Shown: in pieces, positions 32,602 to 41,498 of the stretch | Position numbering within the stretch: position 1 is the first letter of the stretch | Layout: each line of letters begins with the position of its first letter | DNA from: Anaerolineae bacterium | GTDB taxonomy: Bacteria; Chloroflexota; Anaerolineae; Aggregatilineales; Phototrophicaceae | Assembly: GCA_022843745.1 (NCBI GenBank) | Contig: JALHNB010000030.1 | Coordinates: 22,001 to 86,000 of the forward strand | DNA: 64,000 nt | Direction of reading: 5' to 3' | Program-made: the position numbers and the translations under genes | Notes under the pieces: generated by a model | What the model saw: only the letters and a program-made list of their open reading frames with translations | Database searches by the model: none | Told to the model about the DNA's origin: nothing

Positions 32602-33574
32602 CTTTAAGTGGGACTCGCTGAAGCGTTGGGAAACTCTGTTAGCAGTGGTATTGGCAGTTGTCGTTATATTTAATATCAGCCAGTCGTCCGTTTTCCTGCG
32701 CGTGGATAACCTGGTCAATCTGTTCATGCTGCATATCGAAAAAATTATTGTTGTACTCATCATGACGCTCATTATTATCAACGGCGAAATTGACCTGTCA
32801 GTGGCTTCGGTTATGGGGCTGGGAGCGTGTGTGGTCGCCAACCTCTACGAGCGTGGTGTGTCGATGGAGGCTGCTATTCTGGTTGGACTAGGTGTGGGTG
32901 CGCTATGCGGGATCATCAATGGTTTCTGGGTGGCCTATGTCCGATTACCGTCGCTGGCGGTGACTCTGGCGGGTTTGATTGCTTATCACGGTATCGCTGA
33001 AATGCTGGTCGAAGACCGTTCGATAGGCAACTTCCCTGATTGGTTTAATCAGCTTGGTCAAAAAGCCCTGATTGGCCCACTGCCGCTTTCACTTGTTATT
33101 TTTTTCATTTTATTCATTATCTTTGCAGCAGTCCTGCATTTTTCCGCTTTTGGACGCTACGTTTTCGTGATTGGTAACAACCGCGAGGCAGCACGCTATT
33201 CTGGTGTGCGTGTTCGCCAAGTGAAGATGATGCTTTACATCATGTCCGGGGTGATTGCCAGCCTCGCCGGGATACTCTTCGCAGCGCGATTAGGCGCGGT
33301 GCGTGCCAGCACAGCGGAGGGTTTTGAACTTGATATTATCACAGTCGTTCTGCTGGGCGGTGTGAGTATCTTCGGTGGCAAAGGTACCCTTGCTGGCGTT
33401 GGCTTATCCATTATGCTAGTCCTTTGCCTGCGCAATGGTATGAATCTTTTGAGCATTACAGGCAATACCCAGAGTACCGTTATCGGTGTTTTGTTGATTT
33501 TTTCTGTGCTTATTCCCAACCTGACGCAGGATTTCCAGGGTTTCTGGAATCGCCGTCGGATGATTGCAAAATGA
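32591..33574 (+). CDS. Sugar ABC transporter permease 2 (RbsC-like)
   Basis: 327 residues, eight to ten membrane helices. INGEIDLSVASVMGLGACVV parallels the motif in permease 1, followed by GNNREAARYSGVRVRQVKMMLY as the coupling loop and VLLGGVSIFGGKGTLAGVGL. AAGGAG lies in the end of permease 1, upstream of the ATG at 32591. Gene order ATPase-permease-permease-binding protein is the lsrACDB order, while the binding protein itself is nearer RhaS. Confidence 0.94.
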   Translation: MPPSFKWDSLKRWETLLAVVLAVVVIFNISQSSVFLRVDNLVNLFMLHIEKIIVVLIMTLIIINGEIDLSVASVMGLGACVVANLYERGVSMEAAILVGLGVGALCGIINGFWVAYVRLPSLAVTLAGLIAYHGIAEMLVEDRSIGNFPDWFNQLGQKALIGPLPLSLVIFFILFIIFAAVLHFSAFGRYVFVIGNNREAARYSGVRVRQVKMMLYIMSGVIASLAGILFAARLGAVRASTAEGFELDIITVVLLGGVSIFGGKGTLAGVGLSIMLVLCLRNGMNLLSITGNTQSTVIGVLLIFSVLIPNLTQDFQGFWNRRRMIAK

Positions 33575-33657
33575 GAGTGAAAGGAGTATCCCGACAAGAT
33601 AGATGATTTCGAGATGCTATGAGAGTGGAATTTAGTGAATATCTATGGAGATGTAAC

Positions 33658-34746
33658 ATGAAGAAAAGCTTTTTAATTCTGATTATCCTTACAGTGATGT
33701 CGCTCAGTCTGGTGAGCGCACAAGATGAAGCGGTGGTTGCTACCCCTGGCGAAACCGTGAATATGATTCTTTTGCCAAAGTTCCTGGGTATTGCTGTTTT
33801 TGATCAGGCGCATCAGGGCGCTGAAGAAGCCCACGCGGAATTGCAGAATGCAGGTACGCTCGAATTCCTGGGGCCGACGCAGGAAAACAGCGCCGCTGGA
33901 CAGGTCGAAATCGTGACTACGGCAGCCTCGCGTGATGATGTGGATGCCATCATGATCTCGAATAACGCGGGCGATCAGCTTGGGCCGGCGCTTGAGGCAG
34001 CAAAAGCAGCAGATCAAACCGTCGTGACCTGGGACTCTCCGATTCCTTCCGGTGACAGCGAAGATTTGTTCGTTGCGCAGGTGGATTTTGATCAAACTGG
34101 CAAGGTTATGGCTGATATGGCACTGAGTATTCTCGGCGAAGATGGCGGCAAATTTGCTGTTCTCTCCGCCTCGCCAGATGCCGCTAACCAGAATGCGTGG
34201 ATTGCCTCACTTCAGGAAACGCTGGAAGATGAAGCATATGCCAGCCTTGAACTGCTGGATATTGTTTATGGTGACGATGTAACCGAAACCAGCTATGACC
34301 AGGCGCTTGCACTGGTCGATAAATATCCTGACATGGAACTGATTATGGCTCCGACCACTGTTGGTATCGCAGCAGCGGCGAAGGCCATGCAGGACGAAGG
34401 TCTGTGCGAGACGGTCAAAGTCAGTGGGCTGGGACTCCCCGCCGAAATGCTGGACTTCACGCTGAACGGCTGCGCACCGGAATTCGCCCTGTGGAGCTTC
34501 GTTGATCTGGGTTATGTGACCTACTATGCCACGTATCTCTTGGCGACGGGAGCGATTGAAGCTGAAGAAGGCGTGAGTTTCGAAGCCGGACGCATGGGAG
34601 TCTATACCATTGAGAAAGACCCCACCCGCGAAGTCGGCCTACGCATTGTGATGGGACCCTTCAGTGTTTACAATATCGACAACGTGGAAGCAGCAGCAAA
34701 CCCCGGTGGTGCAGAAATGACACCAGAGGCCACCGAAGAAGGTTAA
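33658..34746 (+). CDS. RhaS-like sugar ABC transporter substrate-binding protein
   Basis: 362 residues from ATG at 33658 (GGAG upstream), after which a clear signal peptide [19 protein letters not shown] begins; no lipobox Cys, so it is a soluble exported protein (cleavage near VSA-QD). Periplasmic-binding-protein type 1 fold: [72 protein letters not shown] and [14 protein letters not shown]. The last three closely resemble the rhamnose-binding protein RhaS. Rhamnose or another deoxysugar is the inferred ligand. The C-terminal tail ([14 protein letters not shown]) is a low-complexity extension. A terminator follows. Confidence 0.9.
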   Translation: MKKSFLILIILTVMSLSLVSAQDEAVVATPGETVNMILLPKFLGIAVFDQAHQGAEEAHAELQNAGTLEFLGPTQENSAAGQVEIVTTAASRDDVDAIMISNNAGDQLGPALEAAKAADQTVVTWDSPIPSGDSEDLFVAQVDFDQTGKVMADMALSILGEDGGKFAVLSASPDAANQNAWIASLQETLEDEAYASLELLDIVYGDDVTETSYDQALALVDKYPDMELIMAPTTVGIAAAAKAMQDEGLCETVKVSGLGLPAEMLDFTLNGCAPEFALWSFVDLGYVTYYATYLLATGAIEAEEGVSFEAGRMGVYTIEKDPTREVGLRIVMGPFSVYNIDNVEAAANPGGAEMTPEATEEG

Positions 34747-34808
34747 CCGAGGCAGGCCGTATTTTGCCTAAGCCTTAATTCAGTGATCTAAATTTCTGAT
34801 TCGCAATT

Positions 34809-34845
34809 AACAGCCTCTTTTCAACTGAGAAGGGGCTGTTCTTTT
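34809..34845 (+). terminator. Terminator of the sugar importer operon
   Basis: A 12-bp stem (34809-34820 with 34829-34840, three G-T or near pairs), then CTTTT. It lies 62 bp after the binding-protein stop. Confidence 0.75.
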
Positions 34846-34871
34846 GTTGTTCTGTGCGGCGGGGATATAAT
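34844..34871 (+). promoter_or_regulatory. Possible promoter of the STAND ATPase gene
   Basis: TTGTTG (34844-34849), 16-bp spacer, TATAAT (34866-34871), 91 bp before the start codon. It begins inside the terminator's T-run. Confidence 0.4.
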
Positions 34872-34962
34872 CGTAATAGTTAAAATATTTTTGTATCCAT
34901 ACAATAGCAATCTTTAACAATCAACAGAATGATAGCACCCTTAAAACTGACTGAGGTTGGAT

Positions 34963-37047
34963 ATGTTAGGCGGACGATTACGTGCCGCGCGGCATTCGCG
35001 CTTTGTAGGGCGATCAACGGAACAAACGTTATTTCAATCGGCTTTGGCTGAGACTATACTGCCATTCCAGGTGCTTTATGTATTTGGCCCTGGCGGGGTC
35101 GGTAAAACAACGCTGCTCCAGGAATTTTTATATATCTGCGAGCGTCTTGACACCCTGGCGATTTATCTGGACGTGCGAAATGTTGAACCATCCCCGGAGG
35201 CATTCCTCAGTGCACTGCGGCAAACGCTAAACCTGTCGCCGCAAGACTCATTTTTTGAGGCTATTGGGAAGGATGATCGGCGCAGCGTTATTTTGATTGA
35301 CACCTATGAAACGTTTGTGCCGCTGGATGATTGGATGCGCGAAAACTTTCTGACGCAACTGCCGAATAACACACTGGTTGTGCTGGCAGGGCGTAAATCA
35401 CCAGGTTTGGCGTGGCGCAGCGATCCTGGTTGGCAGATGCTCATGCAGACGATTTCACTGCGTAATCTTGAGCCGAGTGAAAGCCGAAGTTACTTAGCAC
35501 GACGACAAGTACCCGATGACCAATATGCAGGAATTTTAAGTTTTACACATGGTCATCCGTTGGCACTTTCGCTGGTGGCGGATGTGTTTGCCCAACGCCG
35601 CGAAATCCAGTTTCAGCCAGAAGTTGTGCCGGATGTTGTGCGAACATTATTAACTCAATTTGTGCAAAAAGTACCTGGGCCAGCACACCGCGCGGCGTTA
35701 GAAGTGTGTGCGCTTGTGCGGCTCACCACAGAATCACTGTTGGCAGAAATGCTCACACTGCCCGATGTTCATGAATTGTTTGAATGGCTGAACACGCTTT
35801 CATTTATAGATTTTGGTCCCGAAGGTATTTTTCCGCATGACTTGGCGCGGGAAGCACTCATCGCTGACTTACGATGGCGTAATCCAGAATGGTACGCCCA
35901 ACTTCATCGCCGAGCACGGGGCTATTATCTGAAACTGCTGCAACAGACTACGAGTTGGGCGCAGCAGCGTGTGTTATTTGATTATATTTTTTTGCATCGC
36001 GATAATCCATTGGTCAGACCTTTTTTTGAGTGGCAGGTCAGCGGAACGATTCTGACAGATGTGATGCAGGCCGGTGATATTCAGGCCTTGAAAGCTGTCG
36101 TTAAGCAATATGAGGGTGACGAATCCGCGCGCTTGGCCTCGTATTGGTTTTCGCGCCGCCCTCAGTCGGTTCTGGTATGGCGCGATTCGAAACGACAACC
36201 GGTAGGCTTCCTGCTGCTGATTTCGTTGGGAGAGGTGAGTCAAAATGATATTGAAGTTGACCCGGCAGTAAAATCAACGTGGCGTTACCTGCAAAATCAC
36301 GCGCCGCTGCGTGTGGGTGAGGTCGCTACCTTATTTCGATTCTGGATGGCGCATGACACTTATCAGTCGGTTTCGCCTGTACAAAGCCTGATCTTTGTCA
36401 ATATGGTTCGCCATTATCTTTCGACTCCAGGATTGGCGTACACTTTTCTGCCGTGTGCCGACCCGGATTTCTGGGCGACAGTGCTGACCTATGCTGACCT
36501 CTCGCATGTTCCAAGCGCAGATTTCACCGTTGGCGATCAACAATATGGTGTGTATGAGCATGACTGGAGGATTGTCCCGCCGATGGCATGGCTAACCTTG
36601 TTGGCAGAGCGAGAAACGGCGACAACGCCCGAAGCTGTTACAAGCCCGGCGGTTGAGTCGCTGATCGTTCTCAGCAAAGCGGATTTTGCCGAAGTCGTGC
36701 GCAATGCGCTGCGCGATTTTTCCCGCGCTGATTTGCTGCGTACCAATCCGCTGCTGCGTTCCCGGCTGGTGATCGAACACAGCGGCGTGAATGCTGTGGA
36801 TAATGAACGGGTTGCATCCTTGCAGATTTTGCTGCGTGACGCTGTGCAAACCCTTCAGCAATCACCCCGGCAGGTGAAATTGTACCGCGCGTTGTATCAC
36901 ACCTATATTCAACCGTCGCCCACTCAGGAGCAGGCGGCTGAACTTCTGGACTTGCCGTTTAGCACCTATCGCCGCCATTTGAAAGCGGGATTGGATCAGA
37001 TAACCGATTATTTATGGCATAAAGAAATCGGGACACTTGAAAAATGA
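34963..37047 (+). CDS. STAND-type ATPase with GNAT-like segment and C-terminal HTH
   Basis: 694 residues from ATG at 34963 with TGAGG 6 nt upstream. Order: NTPase domain with HSRFVGRSTE (start of AAA/NB-ARC-like domain), Walker A GPGGVGKT (42-49), Walker B VILIDTYE (Asp113) and a winged-helix-like end (GHPLALSLV). A middle region (about 380-560) carries SVLVWRDSKRQPVGFLLL and resembles a GNAT acetyltransferase core. The C-terminal helix-turn-helix (about 650-685) reads SPTQEQAAELLDLPFSTYRR. STAND proteins are ATP-driven signal switches; the HTH suggests DNA binding. No signal peptide. Large single-gene unit; a SnoaL-like gene follows after 87 bp. Role unknown. Confidence 0.8.
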   Translation: MLGGRLRAARHSRFVGRSTEQTLFQSALAETILPFQVLYVFGPGGVGKTTLLQEFLYICERLDTLAIYLDVRNVEPSPEAFLSALRQTLNLSPQDSFFEAIGKDDRRSVILIDTYETFVPLDDWMRENFLTQLPNNTLVVLAGRKSPGLAWRSDPGWQMLMQTISLRNLEPSESRSYLARRQVPDDQYAGILSFTHGHPLALSLVADVFAQRREIQFQPEVVPDVVRTLLTQFVQKVPGPAHRAALEVCALVRLTTESLLAEMLTLPDVHELFEWLNTLSFIDFGPEGIFPHDLAREALIADLRWRNPEWYAQLHRRARGYYLKLLQQTTSWAQQRVLFDYIFLHRDNPLVRPFFEWQVSGTILTDVMQAGDIQALKAVVKQYEGDESARLASYWFSRRPQSVLVWRDSKRQPVGFLLLISLGEVSQNDIEVDPAVKSTWRYLQNHAPLRVGEVATLFRFWMAHDTYQSVSPVQSLIFVNMVRHYLSTPGLAYTFLPCADPDFWATVLTYADLSHVPSADFTVGDQQYGVYEHDWRIVPPMAWLTLLAERETATTPEAVTSPAVESLIVLSKADFAEVVRNALRDFSRADLLRTNPLLRSRLVIEHSGVNAVDNERVASLQILLRDAVQTLQQSPRQVKLYRALYHTYIQPSPTQEQAAELLDLPFSTYRRHLKAGLDQITDYLWHKEIGTLEK

Positions 37048-37134
37048 GCATAAACTGAACATGATTTGAACTGTCAATCAGACATGAGGGTCGTTTAGAC
37101 TATAGATGTCCAAATAGAGTGGCTATCGTTGTTT

Positions 37135-37554
37135 ATGACGCCCGAAGAAACGAAACAGTTCGCCCGCCAACTGGTTCAGGGTTGGAACACGCACGATCTC
37201 GAACAGATTTTAACTTTTTATTCCCCTGATTATGAAGGTTTAGACGTTGGCCGAGCAGAGCCTCTGTATGGTCATGAAGCGCTGCGTCAGTCCTTCCGTC
37301 ACTACTTTCAGGCTTTCCCTGATGTGCATATTGAGATTAACGAAGTGGTCGTCGAAGCGGATCACATTTCGCTGGGGTGGATCGCAAAAGGAACGCATTC
37401 AGGAGTATTTATGAAAATCCCGCCGACAGGCCGAACAGTCACATTACAAGGGGTATCCATATTTATTCTCGATGACCGGAAAGTGCATCGCGGACAGCAT
37501 ATCTGGGACCTCGCCGGACTGCTTCGAAATGTCGGTTTGCTGCCTGATCTTTAG
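37135..37554 (+). CDS. SnoaL-like ester-cyclase-family protein
   Basis: 139 residues from ATG at 37135; the ribosome site is weak. Cone-shaped NTF2-like fold of the SnoaL type: FARQLVQGWNTHDLEQILTF, YYSPDYEG-like strand, LYGHEALRQSFRHYFQAFPD, and GTHSGVFMKIPPTGRTVTL, with a His pair near the C-terminus (HRGQHIWDLAGLL). The family includes polyketide cyclases and many uncharacterised proteins that bind small hydrophobic ligands. It follows the STAND ATPase on the same strand and may be co-transcribed. Function unknown. Confidence 0.85.
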   Translation: MTPEETKQFARQLVQGWNTHDLEQILTFYSPDYEGLDVGRAEPLYGHEALRQSFRHYFQAFPDVHIEINEVVVEADHISLGWIAKGTHSGVFMKIPPTGRTVTLQGVSIFILDDRKVHRGQHIWDLAGLLRNVGLLPDL

Positions 37555-37867
37555 CTTTTGAATGATCGTAACTTGTCCAGGAGTCTTAAAGTATTTTTAA
37601 CGGTTTTAAAGGTCTAAAAGAGGTGCTTAGGAATTGAAAATTGTCTCGTAAAAATGTGAATGAAACCTCGATTTTACGCCTCAAAAAGTAAATTATTTCC
37701 CTCTATTTTCTCCTGTAAAAGCGATATTGCTCAACTCATCAAATACTTATTGCAAATTTGCGAGTATAGGTCTAATATGTCGTATTAATTTAACGGTTGT
37801 GTCATATCGGAATGAATTGAAAATAGCAGCGCAATACCATCCACCTTTTTAGAGTTATTAAGGGGTT
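37555..37867 (+). other. AT-rich intergenic region upstream of the peptide importer
   Basis: 313 bp without any gene I can support. It contains the promoter at 37750-37778. No terminator hairpin is seen after the SnoaL gene and no riboswitch-like structure is recognised. Confidence 0.6.
37750..37778 (+). promoter_or_regulatory. Promoter for the dipeptide importer operon
   Basis: TTGCAA (37750-37755), 17-bp spacer, TAATAT (37773-37778), 90 bp upstream of the binding-protein start codon. Confidence 0.6.
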
Positions 37868-39475
37868 ATGATGAGAAGCAAGTCCAAGAAATTTGTTGTT
37901 GCAATGCTTATTTTTGCGATGTTGGGGTTGGGCATTGTGGTTAATGCGCAGGATGCCACCACGACCCTGCGGATCGGGACAACGTACATGATTGATACGT
38001 TAGGCCCAGGCAGTGGTTATTATGGATATGATATTCGCGGTTTGTTCTACGAAACGCTTGTTGAAGCGGCAGATAATAACAATGTCGAGCCTGGTCTGGC
38101 CGAAAGCTGGACTGTATCTGATGATGGGCTGACCTGGACGTTTAAAATCCGTGAAGGCGTAACATTCAGTGATGGAACACCGCTAACAGCAGCCGATGCC
38201 GCGTGGAGCATCAACTGGATTATCGAAAACCAGGTCGTGTCGATGGTTTCTTATCTCGCGTTTGTCGAAAGCGCAGAAGCGCCGGATGCGACCACGCTGA
38301 TTATGAATCTGTCAGAGCCAGTCTCGAACATGATTAGCTCCAAGCTACTGTATGTGTATATTTTGCCACCCCATATCTGGGAAGGGAAAACTGCCGAAGA
38401 AATCGCGGAATTTAATGAGCCGGAATCAACGATTGGCGCAGGGCCATATCATCTGGTCGAGCATCAACCGGATGAATACATGATTTTGGAAGCGAATGAT
38501 AATTACTGGCGCGGGCAGCCTCCTGTTGACCAGATTATTTATCAGCAATATTCAACAGAGGACGCTCTGGTTCAGGCATTGGCCGCTGGCGAAATCGACC
38601 TCGCAAAAGTCCTTCCTACTTCCGGTGTCCAGACACTCGAACAAACTGAAAATGTGCAGGTTATCAAGACAACAGGTTTAAATTTCCTGCAACTGTCGAT
38701 GAATGTTTCCGAGGATGGTACACAGCCAGCCAGTATGCGTGATCCACAGGTGAGGCTGGCAATTGACCACGCCATTGATCGTGAGCAAATTGTCACGGTT
38801 GGCTATTTTGGCCTTGCTGAACCTGCCGAAATTTTATTCCCACCGGCGATGGCGCAATGGCGTAACACGGATATTCAAATCGTTCCGTTCGATATTGCCG
38901 AGGCGAATCGCATCCTTGATGAAGCTGGATATGCCGATACGGACGGCGATGGTATTCGTGAAGATGCTGATGGTAATCCATTAGAATACCGTCTCGCCGG
39001 GCCGGACAGCGATGCCTACTACCCTCGCATTCTGGAAATCATCTCTGATGGCCTTTCACAAATCGGGATTTCTGCGCTACCTTATACACAATCTACTGAA
39101 AGCCTGACAGTCCTTCAGGTTGATTATGACTACGATATGATCCTCTGGGATTGGGGTATTGACGCTGACCCTCATTTCTTGACCAGCGTCTTTACGTGCG
39201 CTGAGATGGCAGACGGTGGTTGGAATGATACAGGATACTGCAATCCTGAATATGACGCGCTGTTCCAGACCCAGGCGACAGCTACCAGTGACGAACAACG
39301 CCGTGACGCGCTTTGGAAAATTCAGCAGATGATCTTTGATGATCGCCCCTGGATTATCCTGGTTTACCCCCAAGCGATCAGTGGTTATCGAAGTGATCGT
39401 TTTACCTTCGATCCCAATCTCCCGAATGCGCTTTTAAAGTGGGGGCTTTTCACTGGGTTCTCAATTGTTCAATAA
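37868..39475 (+). CDS. ABC transporter substrate-binding protein, family 5 (peptide/opine/nickel type)
   Basis: 535 residues, normal for DppA/OppA-like proteins. Signal peptide KKFVVAMLIFAMLGLGIVV with cleavage near NAQ-D; no lipobox. The family-5 pattern is clear: GYDIRGLFYETLVEAADNN, AESWTVSDDGLTWTFKIREG, TFSDGTPLTAADAAWSI, GAGPYHLVEHQPDEYMIL and DPQVRLAIDHAIDREQIV. A calcium-loop-like stretch DTDGDGIREDADGNPL is typical of this family. AAGGGG precedes the ATG. First gene of a complete importer; a hairpin lies before the permeases. Ligand probably oligopeptides, given the peptidase at the end of the operon. Confidence 0.94.
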   Translation: MMRSKSKKFVVAMLIFAMLGLGIVVNAQDATTTLRIGTTYMIDTLGPGSGYYGYDIRGLFYETLVEAADNNNVEPGLAESWTVSDDGLTWTFKIREGVTFSDGTPLTAADAAWSINWIIENQVVSMVSYLAFVESAEAPDATTLIMNLSEPVSNMISSKLLYVYILPPHIWEGKTAEEIAEFNEPESTIGAGPYHLVEHQPDEYMILEANDNYWRGQPPVDQIIYQQYSTEDALVQALAAGEIDLAKVLPTSGVQTLEQTENVQVIKTTGLNFLQLSMNVSEDGTQPASMRDPQVRLAIDHAIDREQIVTVGYFGLAEPAEILFPPAMAQWRNTDIQIVPFDIAEANRILDEAGYADTDGDGIREDADGNPLEYRLAGPDSDAYYPRILEIISDGLSQIGISALPYTQSTESLTVLQVDYDYDMILWDWGIDADPHFLTSVFTCAEMADGGWNDTGYCNPEYDALFQTQATATSDEQRRDALWKIQQMIFDDRPWIILVYPQAISGYRSDRFTFDPNLPNALLKWGLFTGFSIVQ

Positions 39476-39487
39476 AAATACAAACTT

Positions 39488-39524
39488 TCATCTCCGGTTG
39501 ACCTATTCAGGTCGCCGGAGGTGA
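39488..39524 (+). other. Intercistronic hairpin after the binding-protein gene
   Basis: Outer stem 39488-39497 with 39515-39524 (one G-T pair), small internal loop, inner 5-bp stem GACCT/AGGTC. No T-run. Hairpins at this place often stabilise the binding-protein mRNA relative to the permease part. Confidence 0.55.
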
Positions 39525-39558
39525 ACTAAAAAGTTATAGGGCGGGTAACGTACTCAGA

Positions 39559-40569
39559 ATGCAATTCGATTACTTGTTACGTAAGGTTTTCTTTGCAGTT
39601 ATCACGCTGATTGTGGTTATCGTTTTTAACTTTTTCCTGTTTCGTATTTTGCCGGGTGATCCAGTCAAGCTGCTGTTTCGCAATCCTCGTTTGACGCGCG
39701 AAGCCCAAGAACTGATCCGTGTACAATTTGGTCTGGACAAACCTGTGTGGCTCAACATAGAACGCCTGAGCGCAGGTGATATACCAGGCGCTTTAGACAG
39801 CCAATTCACCGCTTATATCCACAATTTACTACAAGGCAAACTGGGGATTTCGTTTACCAACCGCCAGGATGTCGGCGAAGTGCTATCGGAACGAGTTTGG
39901 CGAACGGTGCTGTTGGTGTTTAGTGGCGAACTCCTGGCAATCGTGATGGGAGTTGTTGTCGGCCTAGTCGCGGCATGGAAGCGTGGCACTGCGATTGATT
40001 CTGCGGCTTTGTTTATCGGTTTATTGACCTGGGCGCTGCCGACTTTCTTCTTAGGGATTATTTTATTGATTCTGGCGCGAGGCATCCTGCCGACAGGTGG
40101 CATGGTAACACCGGGATTGGCTGAGGAAGGTACGCTCGAATACTGGATTGATGTTGGCAGACATCTGATTTTGCCCTCGCTGACGCTGGCTGTGGTCAGT
40201 GCCAGTGGCTACATGCTCATTATGCGCAGCAGCGTGGTTGAGGTGCTTTCTGAGGCCTATATTCTCACAGCAAAGGCCAAAGGGTTGAGTAATGCACGTA
40301 TTTTATTCAGCCATGCGTTGAAAAATGCCATGTTGCCCATGATTACGATTATCGCGCTCACGCTGGGCTATGTTGTCGGCGGGGCGATTCAAGTCGAAAC
40401 CGTGTTTTCGTGGCCGGGAATTGGTCGCTTGATTTATGACTCGGTTGCCAAGCAGGATTACCCGGTTTTACAGGGTGCATTTCTGCTGCTGGCGGTCAGT
40501 GTGATTCTGGCGAACCTGACAGCCGATATTCTGTATTCGGTGTTCGATCCCCGCGTGAAAGTGACGTAG
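39559..40569 (+). CDS. Peptide ABC transporter permease DppB-like
   Basis: 336 residues, six membrane helices. The N-terminal RILPGDPVKLLF and the loop ending FGLDKPVW are the DppB/OppB start pattern. The coupling motif is LTAKAKGLSNARILFSHALKNAMLPMI (EAA-type), and VVGGAIQVETVFSWPGIGRL precedes the last helices. It pairs with the DppC-like permease, which starts 8 bp after its stop. Confidence 0.95.
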   Translation: MQFDYLLRKVFFAVITLIVVIVFNFFLFRILPGDPVKLLFRNPRLTREAQELIRVQFGLDKPVWLNIERLSAGDIPGALDSQFTAYIHNLLQGKLGISFTNRQDVGEVLSERVWRTVLLVFSGELLAIVMGVVVGLVAAWKRGTAIDSAALFIGLLTWALPTFFLGIILLILARGILPTGGMVTPGLAEEGTLEYWIDVGRHLILPSLTLAVVSASGYMLIMRSSVVEVLSEAYILTAKAKGLSNARILFSHALKNAMLPMITIIALTLGYVVGGAIQVETVFSWPGIGRLIYDSVAKQDYPVLQGAFLLLAVSVILANLTADILYSVFDPRVKVT

Positions 40570-40577
40570 GAGCGCAC

Positions 40578-41498
40578 ATGAAACAGTTCAGACAGTTCTG
40601 GCGTAAACCAGGTGGTGTAATCGGGGCGCTCATGTTGTTGGTCGTTCTGGTCGCTGCTGTTTTCGCACCCTGGCTTGCTCCCTATGATCCGTATCAGCGG
40701 GTTCAGGTGGAGGCATCCGATATTCTCGCGCCGCCGGATTCAGAACATTTGCTGGGAACTGATGACGCAGGCAAAGATGTTTGGAGCCAGCTTATTCATG
40801 GCGCACGGGTTTCGCTGCTGGTCGGGTTTACAGCCTCGTTCGTGTCGATGGTTATTGGAACGACTGTGGGACTCGTGGCAGGTTATTTCGGCGGCAAGAT
40901 CGACAATTTTCTGATGCGGATCGTTGATTTTCTGCTTGTGATACCGGATTTGCCTTTGGCACTGGTGATTATCGCCGTGTGGGGCAGGGGATTATGGAAG
41001 ATTATCCTCGTCATCAGCTTATTGGGATGGACGTATACGGCGCGTTTGGTACGTGCGCAGACTCTTGCGATCAAAGAGCGTCAATTTATCCTGCGGGCGC
41101 GGGCGATTGGCGCGAATCATCGACGGATTATCATCTATCATGTTTTACCCCTGGTGATGCCTTTGATTATGGCCCAAGCAGTGCTGGATATTTCTGCGTC
41201 GATTCTGGCTGAGGCCTCACTGAGTTTTCTCGGCCTCGGCGACCCGACTCTTGTCAGTTGGGGAAATATGCTGAATTTTGCCTTTGAACGTGCTGTCAGC
41301 CGACAGGCATGGTGGTTCCTGCTGCCACCAGGGTTCGCGATTTTGTGGGTGACACTGGCTCTCATTCTGATTGGCACGAGCCTGGAAGAGGTTGTTAATC
41401 CCCGCATCAAATCTCATCACCTGTTTAACGCCAGCCGGATGGTTTCGCTTATTTTGCCAGTGCCTCCACGCGCCGAGGCCATTAAAGAGGAACCCTGA
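40578..41498 (+). CDS. Peptide ABC transporter permease DppC-like
   Basis: 306 residues, six membrane helices. LLGTDDAGKDVWSQLIHGAR is the DppC signature near the N-terminus; RARAIGANHRRIIIYHVLP is the coupling loop, and AEASLSFLGLGDPTLVSWGNML is the conserved segment before the last helices. Stop and the next gene's ATG overlap at 41498, so translation of permease and ATPase is coupled. A Lys/Glu tail (EAIKEEP) extends the C-terminus. Confidence 0.95.
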   Translation: MKQFRQFWRKPGGVIGALMLLVVLVAAVFAPWLAPYDPYQRVQVEASDILAPPDSEHLLGTDDAGKDVWSQLIHGARVSLLVGFTASFVSMVIGTTVGLVAGYFGGKIDNFLMRIVDFLLVIPDLPLALVIIAVWGRGLWKIILVISLLGWTYTARLVRAQTLAIKERQFILRARAIGANHRRIIIYHVLPLVMPLIMAQAVLDISASILAEASLSFLGLGDPTLVSWGNMLNFAFERAVSRQAWWFLLPPGFAILWVTLALILIGTSLEEVVNPRIKSHHLFNASRMVSLILPVPPRAEAIKEEP

